Source of the DNA: Chitinivibrionales bacterium
GTDB taxonomy: Bacteria; Fibrobacterota; Chitinivibrionia; Chitinivibrionales; WJKA01
NCBI GenBank assembly: GCA_014728295.1
Contig: WJLW01000019.1
Location: 124,001-188,000, forward strand
Direction: 5' to 3'
Length of the DNA: 64,000 nt
Position numbers and translations under genes: made by a program. Below, in pieces: positions 7,089 to 16,347 of this stretch; positions within the stretch are counted from its first letter, which is position 1; each line of letters begins with the position of its first letter. The notes beneath the pieces are model-generated. The model searched no databases. It saw only the letters and a list, made by a program, of their open reading frames with translations, and had not been told where the DNA came from.

Positions 7089-9544
7089 TACTTCAGTAAA
7101 CTAAATCGCTCACTCCACCCGAAATATCCCGCGTTATCGATCAGTTTGACTTTGAACTCATCTCCCGTACCCCAGCTCGACGGAATAGAATCTGTGCGGG
7201 TGCAGGCCAGAACCGAATCAATTTTCTGCCAGTCGCAGAACAGACCGAGGTAGACGTTTTGCCGGTACAGTTCAACCTTGGCACTGTCCCCGACATTGCC
7301 GATGAAGGTAACACTGATAGTGGTATCGAACGTGTTCCAGACGCTTGCGGCGTCCGGTTCCACAATGTCAATTACATTCAGGGAGTCAGCCCGGATCTCG
7401 AACGTATCACTGACCCCGAAACGGCCCAGCGAATCAATCACTTTAACCGTAAAGGCATCTCCGGCGCCCCAGTTTGAGGGAATTGCCGCTGCGCGCAAAG
7501 CAGAAGCTACCGAAACGATACTGTCGGTAAACGTATCGACCAGCGTATTTGCATAATAGAGCAGCGCGCTTAAATTCATATTCTCCGGCCCGTTAAATGC
7601 GAGTGCAATATCTGTCTGTCCATGATACCAGACGTCATCTGCATCGGGCGTTGTAACGCTATACTGTTCCAGAGAGTCGGATTTGATGGCAAATCTCCTG
7701 CTCCATCCCCGGTTGCCGATTCCGTCGACAACTCTTATCTGGTAGGTATCACCGGGCGTCCAGGTTGTCTGTACGGGATTGTTAAAGTAAAGCACAGAAT
7801 CCGTCGGTGCTAGAGTATCCCGGGGGATAAGATTCACGAGAAAAGCCCCGCTGCGCCACAGCTCGGCCTGCACCAGCGAATCTTCATGGCCGGTAGCAGT
7901 AATCACGCGTTTGGTCTGATGGTGAAACCAGATCGTAGTCGAGTCGGGTTGACGCACCGTAATGACCGCCTGGGTATCGGCGGCGATACGTAGCGGACCA
8001 CCCCATCCGAAATTGCCGGTATTGTCAAGTACTTTGATGCGATAGTCGACACCTTTGCCATAGCTTGACGGGATAGAATCACCCGCGGGACAGAATCCCT
8101 GGGAGATGTCCCAGTTACAGAGGGTGTCCATCAGGATGTCTGCGCGGTAAATCAGCACCAGCGCCGAGTCACCGAAAGACTCTTCCCAGGTAATCGTGCG
8201 GGTGGAGTCGCCATGATACCAACTCATGCCGGAATCGGGGGAAGTGACGTTTATCGTTCCACCACTTTCGATCCGGAAAGTTCTACTCAAGCCGAAATTG
8301 CCGTTATCATCGCGAACCTTGATTTGGTACCCGTCTCCATTCCCCCATGCGACTTGCAGTGCCGTATCCCGGATGCAGAATGTATCGAGTGCGCTGCCGG
8401 TCACGCAGAAGGTATCCAGCAGCGAGTCTTGCAGGTACAGTTCTGCAACAAGGGATACTCCCCGGATACTGTCCCAGGCAACGGCGAAACGCTCCTGCCC
8501 GTGGCGCCATGCGGTGGCATAGCCGGGCTCGATCACGTTAATAATTTCCCGGGGATCAGCCTTTATTTGAAATTTTGCACTGTACCCGAAATTGCCTTTG
8601 TCATCCTCGACCTTCACCTGGAAATTCTTTCCCGTTCCCCATGCAGATTTAATTACCATATCTTCTTCGAATAAACCATCATTGCTGATGTCTGAAGCAA
8701 GGGAGTCGATTAAAACATTGTCCTGCATCAACACCAGAGCTGCATCACTTCCGAATGATCTCGTCCAGTCTACTTTGATTCCCGACGTGTTGTGATTCCA
8801 CACAGTTCCGGCATCCGGTGCGGCTACGCTGATAGCCTCGCCAAGCGCGCGTTCGATTTCGAACACCGGACTCCAGCCGAAATGCCCGCTTTTGTCAACT
8901 ACTTTGATGCGATAGCCGTTCCCCTGCCTCCAGCTATACTCGACGGTTCCGCCGCCTTCGTAAATCCCGGTATTGGGCCGCAACGCTGCATATTTGCCGA
9001 TAGAGCTGTTGTCTTTGTAAAGAAGCAGTTCAACGCTGTCCGCTTTGGAAACGGACCATTGCACTTTGGTTTGGCCGGCTCCGTGCACCAGGGCCGAATC
9101 GGGATGCAATTCGGGCAGCATTACATCGTAGGTATTAAGCGGATCGGAAGCGATGGTAAAGGAGGCGCTCCAGCCGACGTTTCCCTTTTCGTCAATGATT
9201 TGAATAGAGTAATTGCTGTCGTTGTATCCTTTGGATATCAGATTGGTGTGAAGGTACTGCCCGGTGTTTGGCGTCGAGGAAGGGAAGAGTTTCTGCAACC
9301 TGCTCCCTTCATACAGCCGCAATTGAACACTGTCACCTTCCGCATTGCTCCAGCGCACAGTGTCACCGAATGTAGCATTTCGCCAGATCGTTGACGAGCC
9401 GGGTTTGGCAATACTGATGTCTTGACTGTCTGCGGGACACACCGGACAGTTCGGGGCATCTTCATCTTCGCTGCAGCTTATCGCCAGTATTGCGGCAACA
9501 GCAACGAGCGCTGCACTACTGAAAAGGATAGCTTTTTGTTTCAC
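7088..9544 (-). CDS. Large lipoprotein with eight Kre9/KNH-like repeats
   Basis: The 818-residue protein has a lipoprotein signal (hydrophobic stretch ending LAISC, Cys24), then eight tandem domains of about 95 residues. Each has the pattern: a Pro-rich start followed by a Trp with His-Gly (W.HG or similar), then V.W or ITW, then a LY/LLY strand, then YQIKV.D..GNFGWS..F.I. This is the layout of the Ser/Thr-rich Kre9/KNH beta-sandwich family, often seen in cell-surface proteins of fibre-degrading bacteria. The start is GTG 9544 with AGGAG eight bases ahead. The repeats are aligned and diverged, not recently copied. A role in surface attachment or glycan binding is an inference from architecture. 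Confidence 0.85.
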   Translation of the reverse strand: MKQKAILFSSAALVAVAAILAISCSEDEDAPNCPVCPADSQDISIAKPGSSTIWRNATFGDTVRWSNAEGDSVQLRLYEGSRLQKLFPSSTPNTGQYLHTNLISKGYNDSNYSIQIIDEKGNVGWSASFTIASDPLNTYDVMLPELHPDSALVHGAGQTKVQWSVSKADSVELLLYKDNSSIGKYAALRPNTGIYEGGGTVEYSWRQGNGYRIKVVDKSGHFGWSPVFEIERALGEAISVAAPDAGTVWNHNTSGIKVDWTRSFGSDAALVLMQDNVLIDSLASDISNDGLFEEDMVIKSAWGTGKNFQVKVEDDKGNFGYSAKFQIKADPREIINVIEPGYATAWRHGQERFAVAWDSIRGVSLVAELYLQDSLLDTFCVTGSALDTFCIRDTALQVAWGNGDGYQIKVRDDNGNFGLSRTFRIESGGTINVTSPDSGMSWYHGDSTRTITWEESFGDSALVLIYRADILMDTLCNWDISQGFCPAGDSIPSSYGKGVDYRIKVLDNTGNFGWGGPLRIAADTQAVITVRQPDSTTIWFHHQTKRVITATGHEDSLVQAELWRSGAFLVNLIPRDTLAPTDSVLYFNNPVQTTWTPGDTYQIRVVDGIGNRGWSRRFAIKSDSLEQYSVTTPDADDVWYHGQTDIALAFNGPENMNLSALLYYANTLVDTFTDSIVSVASALRAAAIPSNWGAGDAFTVKVIDSLGRFGVSDTFEIRADSLNVIDIVEPDAASVWNTFDTTISVTFIGNVGDSAKVELYRQNVYLGLFCDWQKIDSVLACTRTDSIPSSWGTGDEFKVKLIDNAGYFGWSERFSLLK

Positions 9545-9671
9545 CTTTTATGCTCCTCTCTGCGTGGTGGGAAACCGGGCATAAACTCAATAATCGTAAT
9601 GGTTGGGAGAACCTGTAAAAATATGTTATTTTAGAATTTTTCGCCTGACTCGAACCCTAAAGGCAATCTGT

Positions 9672-10598
9672 GTGAAGACAATCAAGATCATTTTTAAAAG
9701 TATCATTGCCGTTTTGGTGACATACTCAGTAATTTTCTCGATTGCCGGCACAGCGGGTATCATATGGACCGGCTGCACCATTTACAAGCCGGTGAGGGCC
9801 GTCAAGCGATTGCAAAAAAATAATCCGGCACACAGCAGATATATGCAAAGCATGGCGCGGGACCTCAAAGCCAAATCCAGCGGGGATAGCATCAGACATC
9901 GTTTCGTTCCTCTGGATTCGATTTCACCAAACCTGATTCAGGCGGTTCTGGCTGCCGAAGACGACGGTTTTTATGTTCATCCCGGATTTGATATTTCGGC
10001 TATGGCGGCGGCATTCGAGCGCAACCGCGCCCGCAACAAAATCAAATATGGTGGAAGTACGATTACGCAGCAACTGGCAAAAAATTTATTCCTGGCCGGC
10101 GAAAAAACCTTTGCCCGCAAATATCAGGAGTTGCTCTATGCGGTGCTACTGGAAGCATATCTGGACAAAGACCGCATTCTCGAGCTCTATCTGAATTATG
10201 CGCAGTGGGGAAAAACAATCTTCGGCTGCGAAGCCGCTGCACAAAATTATTATCACAAACCGGCCTCCCGACTCTCGTTGTGGGAAGCCGGCCGAATGGC
10301 GGCAATACTGGCCAAGCCGGCCAGATTGAATCCGCACGCCGCCAAATCAATTTTTATCGGGAAACGTGTTAGGGTGATTGCCGAAAACATGCACAAGCGC
10401 AAACAGATATCGGACTCGGTTTACACGCACATGACCGGGAGCCCGGCGCCGGCCTCAGAGGCCACGGACGACGAAGCAAAATCCGATTCTGCCGTTACCG
10501 CGTCATCAAATACCGTTTTCGATACCACTTCCCCGGCGCCAGTCGAGGTTACCAACGGAGCACTCGTTGTCGATGATTCGATTTCTACGGATCAATAG
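9672..10598 (+). CDS. Monofunctional peptidoglycan glycosyltransferase (GT51, MtgA-like)
   Basis: It polymerises lipid II into glycan strands at the inner membrane. I start it at GTG 9672 (AAAGG eight bases ahead); the TTG at 9603 has weaker support. A membrane anchor covers about residues 10-32. The GT51 motifs follow: AAEDDGFYVHPGFD with the catalytic Glu96, GGSTITQQLAKNLFL, RKYQELLYAVLLEAYLDKDR with the second acidic site, and the LYLNYAQWG motif. There is no transpeptidase domain. The last 60 residues are a low-complexity Ala/Ser/Thr/Asp tail unusual for this family. Confidence 0.92.
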   Translation: MKTIKIIFKSIIAVLVTYSVIFSIAGTAGIIWTGCTIYKPVRAVKRLQKNNPAHSRYMQSMARDLKAKSSGDSIRHRFVPLDSISPNLIQAVLAAEDDGFYVHPGFDISAMAAAFERNRARNKIKYGGSTITQQLAKNLFLAGEKTFARKYQELLYAVLLEAYLDKDRILELYLNYAQWGKTIFGCEAAAQNYYHKPASRLSLWEAGRMAAILAKPARLNPHAAKSIFIGKRVRVIAENMHKRKQISDSVYTHMTGSPAPASEATDDEAKSDSAVTASSNTVFDTTSPAPVEVTNGALVVDDSISTDQ

Positions 10599-10698
10599 CG
10601 GTCGATCGATCGTGCGAGTTTGTTTGCTGTACTAAACACATGCTTCGAAAACAAATTTCTCTTCCCCGGCAGAATTCTAACCTCTGAGACTCTGCCCT

Positions 10699-13600
10699 CT
10701 ACCCGATAACCCGCTTAGCCTTCACTTTGATTCGCTCCGACAGGCCATCGATTAGCTTGTATACAACCGGAACAACGAACAACGTCAGGAAGGTAGCACT
10801 GATCAATCCACCGATTACCGTGAGCGACATCGGCGCGCGCAGTTCCGATCCCTCCGAGCGCGACAGCGCCATCGGCATCATACCCATAATGGTCGTGCCG
10901 GCAGTGATGAGAATAGGACGCACACGTGTTGCACCGCTTTTGAGCAGTGCATCGACGCAGGACATACCGCCTCTGCGCAATTGGTTTACGTAATCGACCA
11001 GAACGATACCGTTGTTTACCACGATCCCGGCCAGAATAATAACCCCGATGAAGGCGACCACCGAAAATGTTTTGCCGGTAATGGTCAACAGAAGCGAGAC
11101 GCCGATTAGCGAAAGCGGCACCGTAGCCATGATGATAAACGGCTGCAGCAGGCTTTCGAATTGCGCGGCCATAACCATATAGACAAGCAGCAAGGCAAGC
11201 AACAATCCCAGCAGCAGTTGCCGGAACGTTTCCTGCATATCTTCGAACGCACCGCCAAAGCGCAAAGAATAGCCCCGGGGAAGCGATTTTTCGAGCGGTT
11301 CGAGGGCCAATTTGAAGTCGGCAATTACTTTGCCCAAAGCGCGCTCGTGAATATTCGCATCCACCGTACCAACGCGAAATTTATTGTTGCGATTAATCAG
11401 GGTCGGCCCTGACGTCCGGGTTATCTCGACCACCTGAGCCAGGGGAATGATCGCACCGGTTGCCGAGGAGAGGGGCAAGTTGCGCAGAGCATCGAGGGAA
11501 GTACGGAATTGTTTGTCAAGTATGATGCGCACGTCAATTTCATCTTCACCGGTGCGATAGCGGGTGACAATAGTGCCGAGATTTGCTGTTTCGAGCGCAG
11601 CCTGGATGTGGGCGGGCATAAGTCCGTACGAAACGGCCTTGCGACGGTTGATCGTGAAGTGATATTCGGGCCGTCCCGTATCAAAGGATGATTCGACATC
11701 CTTGACTCCGGCGACCGTAGCGGCAATACCGGCTACTTTCCGGCAGATTTCTTCCAGCGTTTCGAGATCTTTGCCCTGCACGTAAACCTGCACCGGTTTG
11801 CTGCCGTCATTCATAACCCCCATTGACATGAAAGTAATCTTCGTGTCGGCAAGTGCCGGCAATCTCTTGCGCACCTGATCCTGAACCTGCATTTCCGCAA
11901 GCTCTCTTTTTTTGGCCTCCACGAGCTTTATGTACAATTGTGCGGCATGCGGACCGGTGATTTCGGCCTGCTCTCCCCCGCGCTGCGTCTCGCTGCGCCC
12001 GATAACCTCGGCAACCGTGACGACTTCGGGCATGGTTTTGAGAAGCTCCCGGATTTGCCCCGTTAGAGCTGCCGTTTCTTCCAGAGTCGTGCCAACGGGT
12101 AATTCGACCTTGACAACAAAGCGATTGCCGTCAAGGGCAGGAAGGAATTCACGTCCCAGGTTGAGCCAACCCAGTGCGATACTGCCACCGAAAATGAGTG
12201 CCGAAATCATCAATGTCACCCGGGGACGGGCGAGAGCGACTTGTAATCGGCCAACATACCAGTTTCGCACCGCATCGAACCACGATTGCCGCTCCTGCAT
12301 GCGCTGCTCTTTGAAGAGCACCGACGCCAGCATCGGCACGATCGTCAGGGCAACAAACAGGCTGGCCAGCAGCGAGAAAATGATCGTCAACCCAACACCG
12401 CGAAAGAGTTGACTTGCCATACCCTCCGAAAACAGGATCGGCAAAAATACGACCACCGTCGTGAACGTTGATGCCGTGATTGCCGCCGCAACTTCGGAAG
12501 CGCCCCGTTTCGCCGCTTCCCGCCGGTCGATTTTGAGTTCGAGATGGCGGTAGATGTTTTCGATAACGACTATCGCGTTGTCAATCAGCATACCCACACC
12601 CAGCGCCAACCCGCCCAGCGTCATCAGATTGAGTGTATATCCGGCCAGATAAAGAGCGATAAATGTCGTGATAATCGACAGTGGAATAGCCACGGCAATC
12701 GCGATGGTCGGGCGGATGTTAATCAGAAAAACAAACATGAAAGCAATCGCCAGCAGACCTCCCGCCAGGGCGTTCATCGACGTTGCACCCGTAAATTTTT
12801 TAACCGGTTCGCCCTGATCGAAAACTTCGTGAAAAATCAGCTCGGGATAGAGACGCATGATCTCCCTCAGCTCCGCATTGACGCGTTGGCAGACGCGCAG
12901 CGTATTGGCCCCGCTGCGTTTGTTGACCATCAGGAATACGCTTTCATTACCGTCCATGCGTATTTTGTTGCGTGCTTCTTTATAGGTATCGAGGACGGAT
13001 GCCACTTCGCGCAAGTAAACCGGATCCCCGTTGGGTGCAGCGCCGATGATTGCGTCTCCGATTTCGTCAAGCGACTGAAATTCTCCTATCGCCCGCAAGA
13101 GAAAATCGGTATTGCTGCGCACGAAGTAGCCGGCCGGTGTATTCATATTCTGCATCTGCAAAGCCTGCATCACCCCGCTGATTCCCAGCCCCTTGTGTTT
13201 GAGTCGTACCGGGTCCAGCGCAATATGAATCTCACGCTTCTTCTCACCGACAGCAGCGGCATTGGCAACCCCGTCCAGGCGCTGCAACCGCTCCACGACA
13301 TTGTCGTTGAGCAGCCTCAGCAGCAAATAAGTATCCGCGTTCCCGGTAACACCCAGGATCATAATCGGAAACTGCGATACATTGAATTTGAAAAGCAAGG
13401 GTTCGGTAATGTCATCGGGGAGAAAGTCTTTGACGAATTCGATATTATCCTTGATATCCTGTGCGGCAAAATCGAGGTCGGTGCCCCATTCGAACTCGAC
13501 CATGATCGTTGATATGCCTTCGGAAGATTTCGAGCCGATTCGTTTGACTTTATTGACCCCTGCGATAACACCTTCAAGCGGGACGGTGATGAGCTGTTCG

Positions 13601-13788
13601 ATCTCTTCGGGGGCCACGCCGCCGTATTGGATGACCACGGTTACCATCGGGTATTTGATGTCGGGCAGCATGTCCAATCCCAGCTTCGAAAGCGCCAGCA
13701 ACCCGAAGACTACCACAATGAGGATCAGCATCGTGATAGTCACGCGCTTTTCAACAGAAAAAGTTACAATGCCGAGTGGCCGGGACAT
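10699..13788 (-). CDS. RND efflux pump inner-membrane subunit (HAE-type), system 1
   Basis: The 1029-residue protein has the full RND layout: TM1, a large periplasmic loop, TM2-6, a second loop and TM8-12. It opens RPLGIVTFSVEKRVTITMLI and has the TM4 motif GVGMLIDNAIVVIENIYRHL. The second Asp of the AcrB pair is Asn here, as in many non-AcrB members. It is last in a minus-strand run after its own TolC (14838) and adaptor (13813). It should drive proton-coupled export of hydrophobic or amphiphilic compounds; the substrates are unknown. Confidence 0.95.
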   Translation of the reverse strand: MSRPLGIVTFSVEKRVTITMLILIVVVFGLLALSKLGLDMLPDIKYPMVTVVIQYGGVAPEEIEQLITVPLEGVIAGVNKVKRIGSKSSEGISTIMVEFEWGTDLDFAAQDIKDNIEFVKDFLPDDITEPLLFKFNVSQFPIMILGVTGNADTYLLLRLLNDNVVERLQRLDGVANAAAVGEKKREIHIALDPVRLKHKGLGISGVMQALQMQNMNTPAGYFVRSNTDFLLRAIGEFQSLDEIGDAIIGAAPNGDPVYLREVASVLDTYKEARNKIRMDGNESVFLMVNKRSGANTLRVCQRVNAELREIMRLYPELIFHEVFDQGEPVKKFTGATSMNALAGGLLAIAFMFVFLINIRPTIAIAVAIPLSIITTFIALYLAGYTLNLMTLGGLALGVGMLIDNAIVVIENIYRHLELKIDRREAAKRGASEVAAAITASTFTTVVVFLPILFSEGMASQLFRGVGLTIIFSLLASLFVALTIVPMLASVLFKEQRMQERQSWFDAVRNWYVGRLQVALARPRVTLMISALIFGGSIALGWLNLGREFLPALDGNRFVVKVELPVGTTLEETAALTGQIRELLKTMPEVVTVAEVIGRSETQRGGEQAEITGPHAAQLYIKLVEAKKRELAEMQVQDQVRKRLPALADTKITFMSMGVMNDGSKPVQVYVQGKDLETLEEICRKVAGIAATVAGVKDVESSFDTGRPEYHFTINRRKAVSYGLMPAHIQAALETANLGTIVTRYRTGEDEIDVRIILDKQFRTSLDALRNLPLSSATGAIIPLAQVVEITRTSGPTLINRNNKFRVGTVDANIHERALGKVIADFKLALEPLEKSLPRGYSLRFGGAFEDMQETFRQLLLGLLLALLLVYMVMAAQFESLLQPFIIMATVPLSLIGVSLLLTITGKTFSVVAFIGVIILAGIVVNNGIVLVDYVNQLRRGGMSCVDALLKSGATRVRPILITAGTTIMGMMPMALSRSEGSELRAPMSLTVIGGLISATFLTLFVVPVVYKLIDGLSERIKVKAKRVIG

Positions 13789-13812
13789 AGGATATGCTTT
13801 CTTATCGAGCGC

Positions 13813-14841
13813 TCAGGGGAGCGTCGAGACTACGGTTACCTCACTGCTGTCGGGAAGTGCTTTGTTACCGGAGACTACCACGGTATCGCCGGCGCAAAGG
13901 CCGTCAATTATCTCAGCCCACCCTTGCGTTGCCCAGCCAACCGCAACGTTTCGCCGCAGAGCTTTGCCGCCGCGTATCACAAACAGTTTGTTTTCGAGCA
14001 CGGCTTGTTCAGGCACTGCAATGACCTCGTCTTTTTCACCGGTGATGATATGCGCTTCGGCAAAGTACCCCGCTTTGAGGCGCAGACCCGGATTGTCGAT
14101 GATGATGCGGACGCCAAAGGTGTGACTGAGTTCATTACCCAGAGGATTGACCCGGAGTATTTTTCCGGCAAACACGGTATCCGCAACGACATCCACATAC
14201 AAATCAACGGCCTGCCCTTTCTTGACATGAACAACAGATTTATCGTCGACGTCAATATCCAGTATCAGCCGCTCGAGTTGCGCCACTTGCAGCAGGCCAA
14301 AGCTGCGTCCGGCAGACACTATCATCTGTGGTGAATAGAGCTCTCCCTCTTCAACTGCACGATGCGTGACAACTCCGTCAAAGGGCGCTTTGATAGCTGT
14401 ATTTTCCTGCAACTGCTCCACCATTCTTTTAGCGGCAATATACTCGGCTTCAACTCGTTCGAATTCGGTCCGGGTGATGCTGTTTTTGTCAAGCAATGAG
14501 CGCACCCGGCTATACTGTGCCTTGAGCGGCTGGAATCTGGCGATTGCGCCGACCAGTTGGGCGTCATCCATCACGGCCAGCACCTGCCCGTTTCGCACGT
14601 GCTGACCGATCTCGCACGTGAATTTGCGCACGCGCCCGGCGGTTGCCGGCGCAAGGTCGGTTTTGGTTTGCGCTGCCAGAACTCCCGAGAACCGCTTGAC
14701 TTTGCGCAAGGTGCGCTTTTGCGCCCGAGCGGCAGTGACCTGCATGTGTAAACGTGACGGTCGAGCTTCTTCCCGGGCGCTGAATTGGCATGCGGACAGC
14801 AAAATGCAGCCTGCCGTTACAAGAAGTCTTACGCTGCTCAT
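13813..14841 (-). CDS. RND periplasmic adaptor lipoprotein (MFP), system 1
   Basis: The 342-residue membrane-fusion protein has a lipobox ending LLSAC, so it is probably anchored to the inner membrane. It shows the barrel-sandwich hybrid (AGRVRKFTCEIGQHVRNGQV and APFDGVVTHRAVEEGELYSP) flanking a short coiled-coil hairpin. The ATG overlaps the stop of the TolC gene (ATGA), so they are translationally coupled. It links the RND pump at 10699 to the outer-membrane channel. Confidence 0.94.
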   Translation of the reverse strand: MSSVRLLVTAGCILLSACQFSAREEARPSRLHMQVTAARAQKRTLRKVKRFSGVLAAQTKTDLAPATAGRVRKFTCEIGQHVRNGQVLAVMDDAQLVGAIARFQPLKAQYSRVRSLLDKNSITRTEFERVEAEYIAAKRMVEQLQENTAIKAPFDGVVTHRAVEEGELYSPQMIVSAGRSFGLLQVAQLERLILDIDVDDKSVVHVKKGQAVDLYVDVVADTVFAGKILRVNPLGNELSHTFGVRIIIDNPGLRLKAGYFAEAHIITGEKDEVIAVPEQAVLENKLFVIRGGKALRRNVAVGWATQGWAEIIDGLCAGDTVVVSGNKALPDSSEVTVVSTLP

Positions 14842-16274
14842 GGCCGACTTCCCGGCAGGTTCAGGGACACAGGCGCAACGGACAATTCTTCCTGCGAAAG
14901 AATCACCTTGATTTTCATCTGCGACAACAGAATATGAGCTTCGGTCAGCTCCTTGCGGCTGGTAAGCAGCTCGGTATTGGTAATCATGTTTTCTTCATAG
15001 CGCAACCGGGAAATCTCCAGAGCGCGCCGGGCGTTGGCGACAGCTTCACGCGCTATTTCAAGTGCCGCCATATTTTCTTTCACCGTTCGGGCAAGTTCAT
15101 TGATGCGAGTTTTTATGTGCGCCTTAAGCAAGCAGTATCGTGCATCAAACGCCTCGAGCTCAATTCGGGTTTGCTGCATTTCCCGCCATGATTTACCCCA
15201 GTCGAAAATTGTCCAGTTCATCAACGCACCCACCCGCCACGATCCTTCCTTTCGGGTATCTGACTGTGTATATTGATTGCTGTAGTCGTAGCTCCAGAAT
15301 GCCGACAGTGAAGGGTAATATCCCGCCCGTTCGATATCGTACTTCGTCTGTAGTTGCAATCGCTGCAATGAGGCCGCCAGAATATCATCGCGCTGCTCGA
15401 TTCTGCGGTTAATTTCGCCATCCGTTGGTTTGGGAAACGCGGTTTTGATTGACTTAAGCGAGGACGTATCCACTTCAAATTGTGTATCCGGCGGCAGGTT
15501 TAAAAATACCAGCAAAGCCTCGGCGCTGCTTCGAATAGCATGCATGGCTTTCATCTCGGCCAGCTTTGCCTGTGCAACAGCATTACTGGTCCTGAGGACA
15601 TCCAGCTCGAGGATTGCGCCGCTTTCGAAGAGCGCCTGCTGATCGCGCTCCAGCCGTTCGAGCCACTGCCGGTTCTCCACCGCAGAGAGATAGGTCTTAT
15701 GTGCAGCAACATGCCCCCAGAAAAGCTGCAATGCCAGCAGGCCGTTCTCCGCAAGCATACGGTCGTACTTATGCTTACTTATTTGCAGCGAATATGCAGC
15801 GATCTTATAGGCGTTCAGCAGCCGGAATCCCGCAAAGAGCGGCTGCGCAACCTGCACGCCGAGGCTCTGCATCTCCTGCGGACCGATCGGTAAGGGTTCG
15901 GAACCGAAAAGCTCGCCAAACACAGTGTTGAGCAGGCCCAATACGGCAATGTCACCGGTGTCAATTACAGACAAAAGAGAAGTGTCCATCAACGTCTGCG
16001 AATCGAGGGCAAATTCTCCTCCCAAGCCATCGATTTCGGGACGTTCGCTCAAATAGGTGTACGAATAATTCAGGGAGACCACCGGCCCCAGTGCAGCACG
16101 GGCGCCGCGAGCGGCATTCTCATTGCGCTGCACCGCCAGGTTCGAAAGGTGCGCGTGAGTACTGTGTTGAGCAGCCAGTTCGCAAACATGTTCCGGCGAC
16201 AAGGTCAGGATTTCATCGGCAAATGTGTGCAAAGAGAGTACGAGCGGAAGTACACATGCAAAGAGAATCTTCAT
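14838..16274 (-). CDS. TolC-family outer-membrane channel, system 1
   Basis: The 478-residue protein has a Sec signal peptide (ends about HTFADE) and two OEP domains of long amphipathic helices. SLNYSYTYLSERPEIDG and YYPSLSAFWSYDYSNQY are the beta-barrel segments, and LRTSNAVAQAKLAEMKAM is a coiled-coil helix. It is the first gene of the system-1 trio and starts 73 bases after the RND gene of system 2, so both systems may share one transcript. Confidence 0.93.
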   Translation of the reverse strand: MKILFACVLPLVLSLHTFADEILTLSPEHVCELAAQHSTHAHLSNLAVQRNENAARGARAALGPVVSLNYSYTYLSERPEIDGLGGEFALDSQTLMDTSLLSVIDTGDIAVLGLLNTVFGELFGSEPLPIGPQEMQSLGVQVAQPLFAGFRLLNAYKIAAYSLQISKHKYDRMLAENGLLALQLFWGHVAAHKTYLSAVENRQWLERLERDQQALFESGAILELDVLRTSNAVAQAKLAEMKAMHAIRSSAEALLVFLNLPPDTQFEVDTSSLKSIKTAFPKPTDGEINRRIEQRDDILAASLQRLQLQTKYDIERAGYYPSLSAFWSYDYSNQYTQSDTRKEGSWRVGALMNWTIFDWGKSWREMQQTRIELEAFDARYCLLKAHIKTRINELARTVKENMAALEIAREAVANARRALEISRLRYEENMITNTELLTSRKELTEAHILLSQMKIKVILSQEELSVAPVSLNLPGSRP

Positions 16275-16347
16275 ATTTCCACGCTTGCGAATGAAAACGT
16301 CGGCATTGCCACCTGACTGAAATTACAACATTTTCATCCCGCATGCA

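Noticed and set aside
12544..13512. 322-codon plus-strand frame opposite the first RND gene
   Set aside because: It is the complement of conserved RND residues, His/Gln-rich as expected for such shadows, and has no ribosome-binding site.
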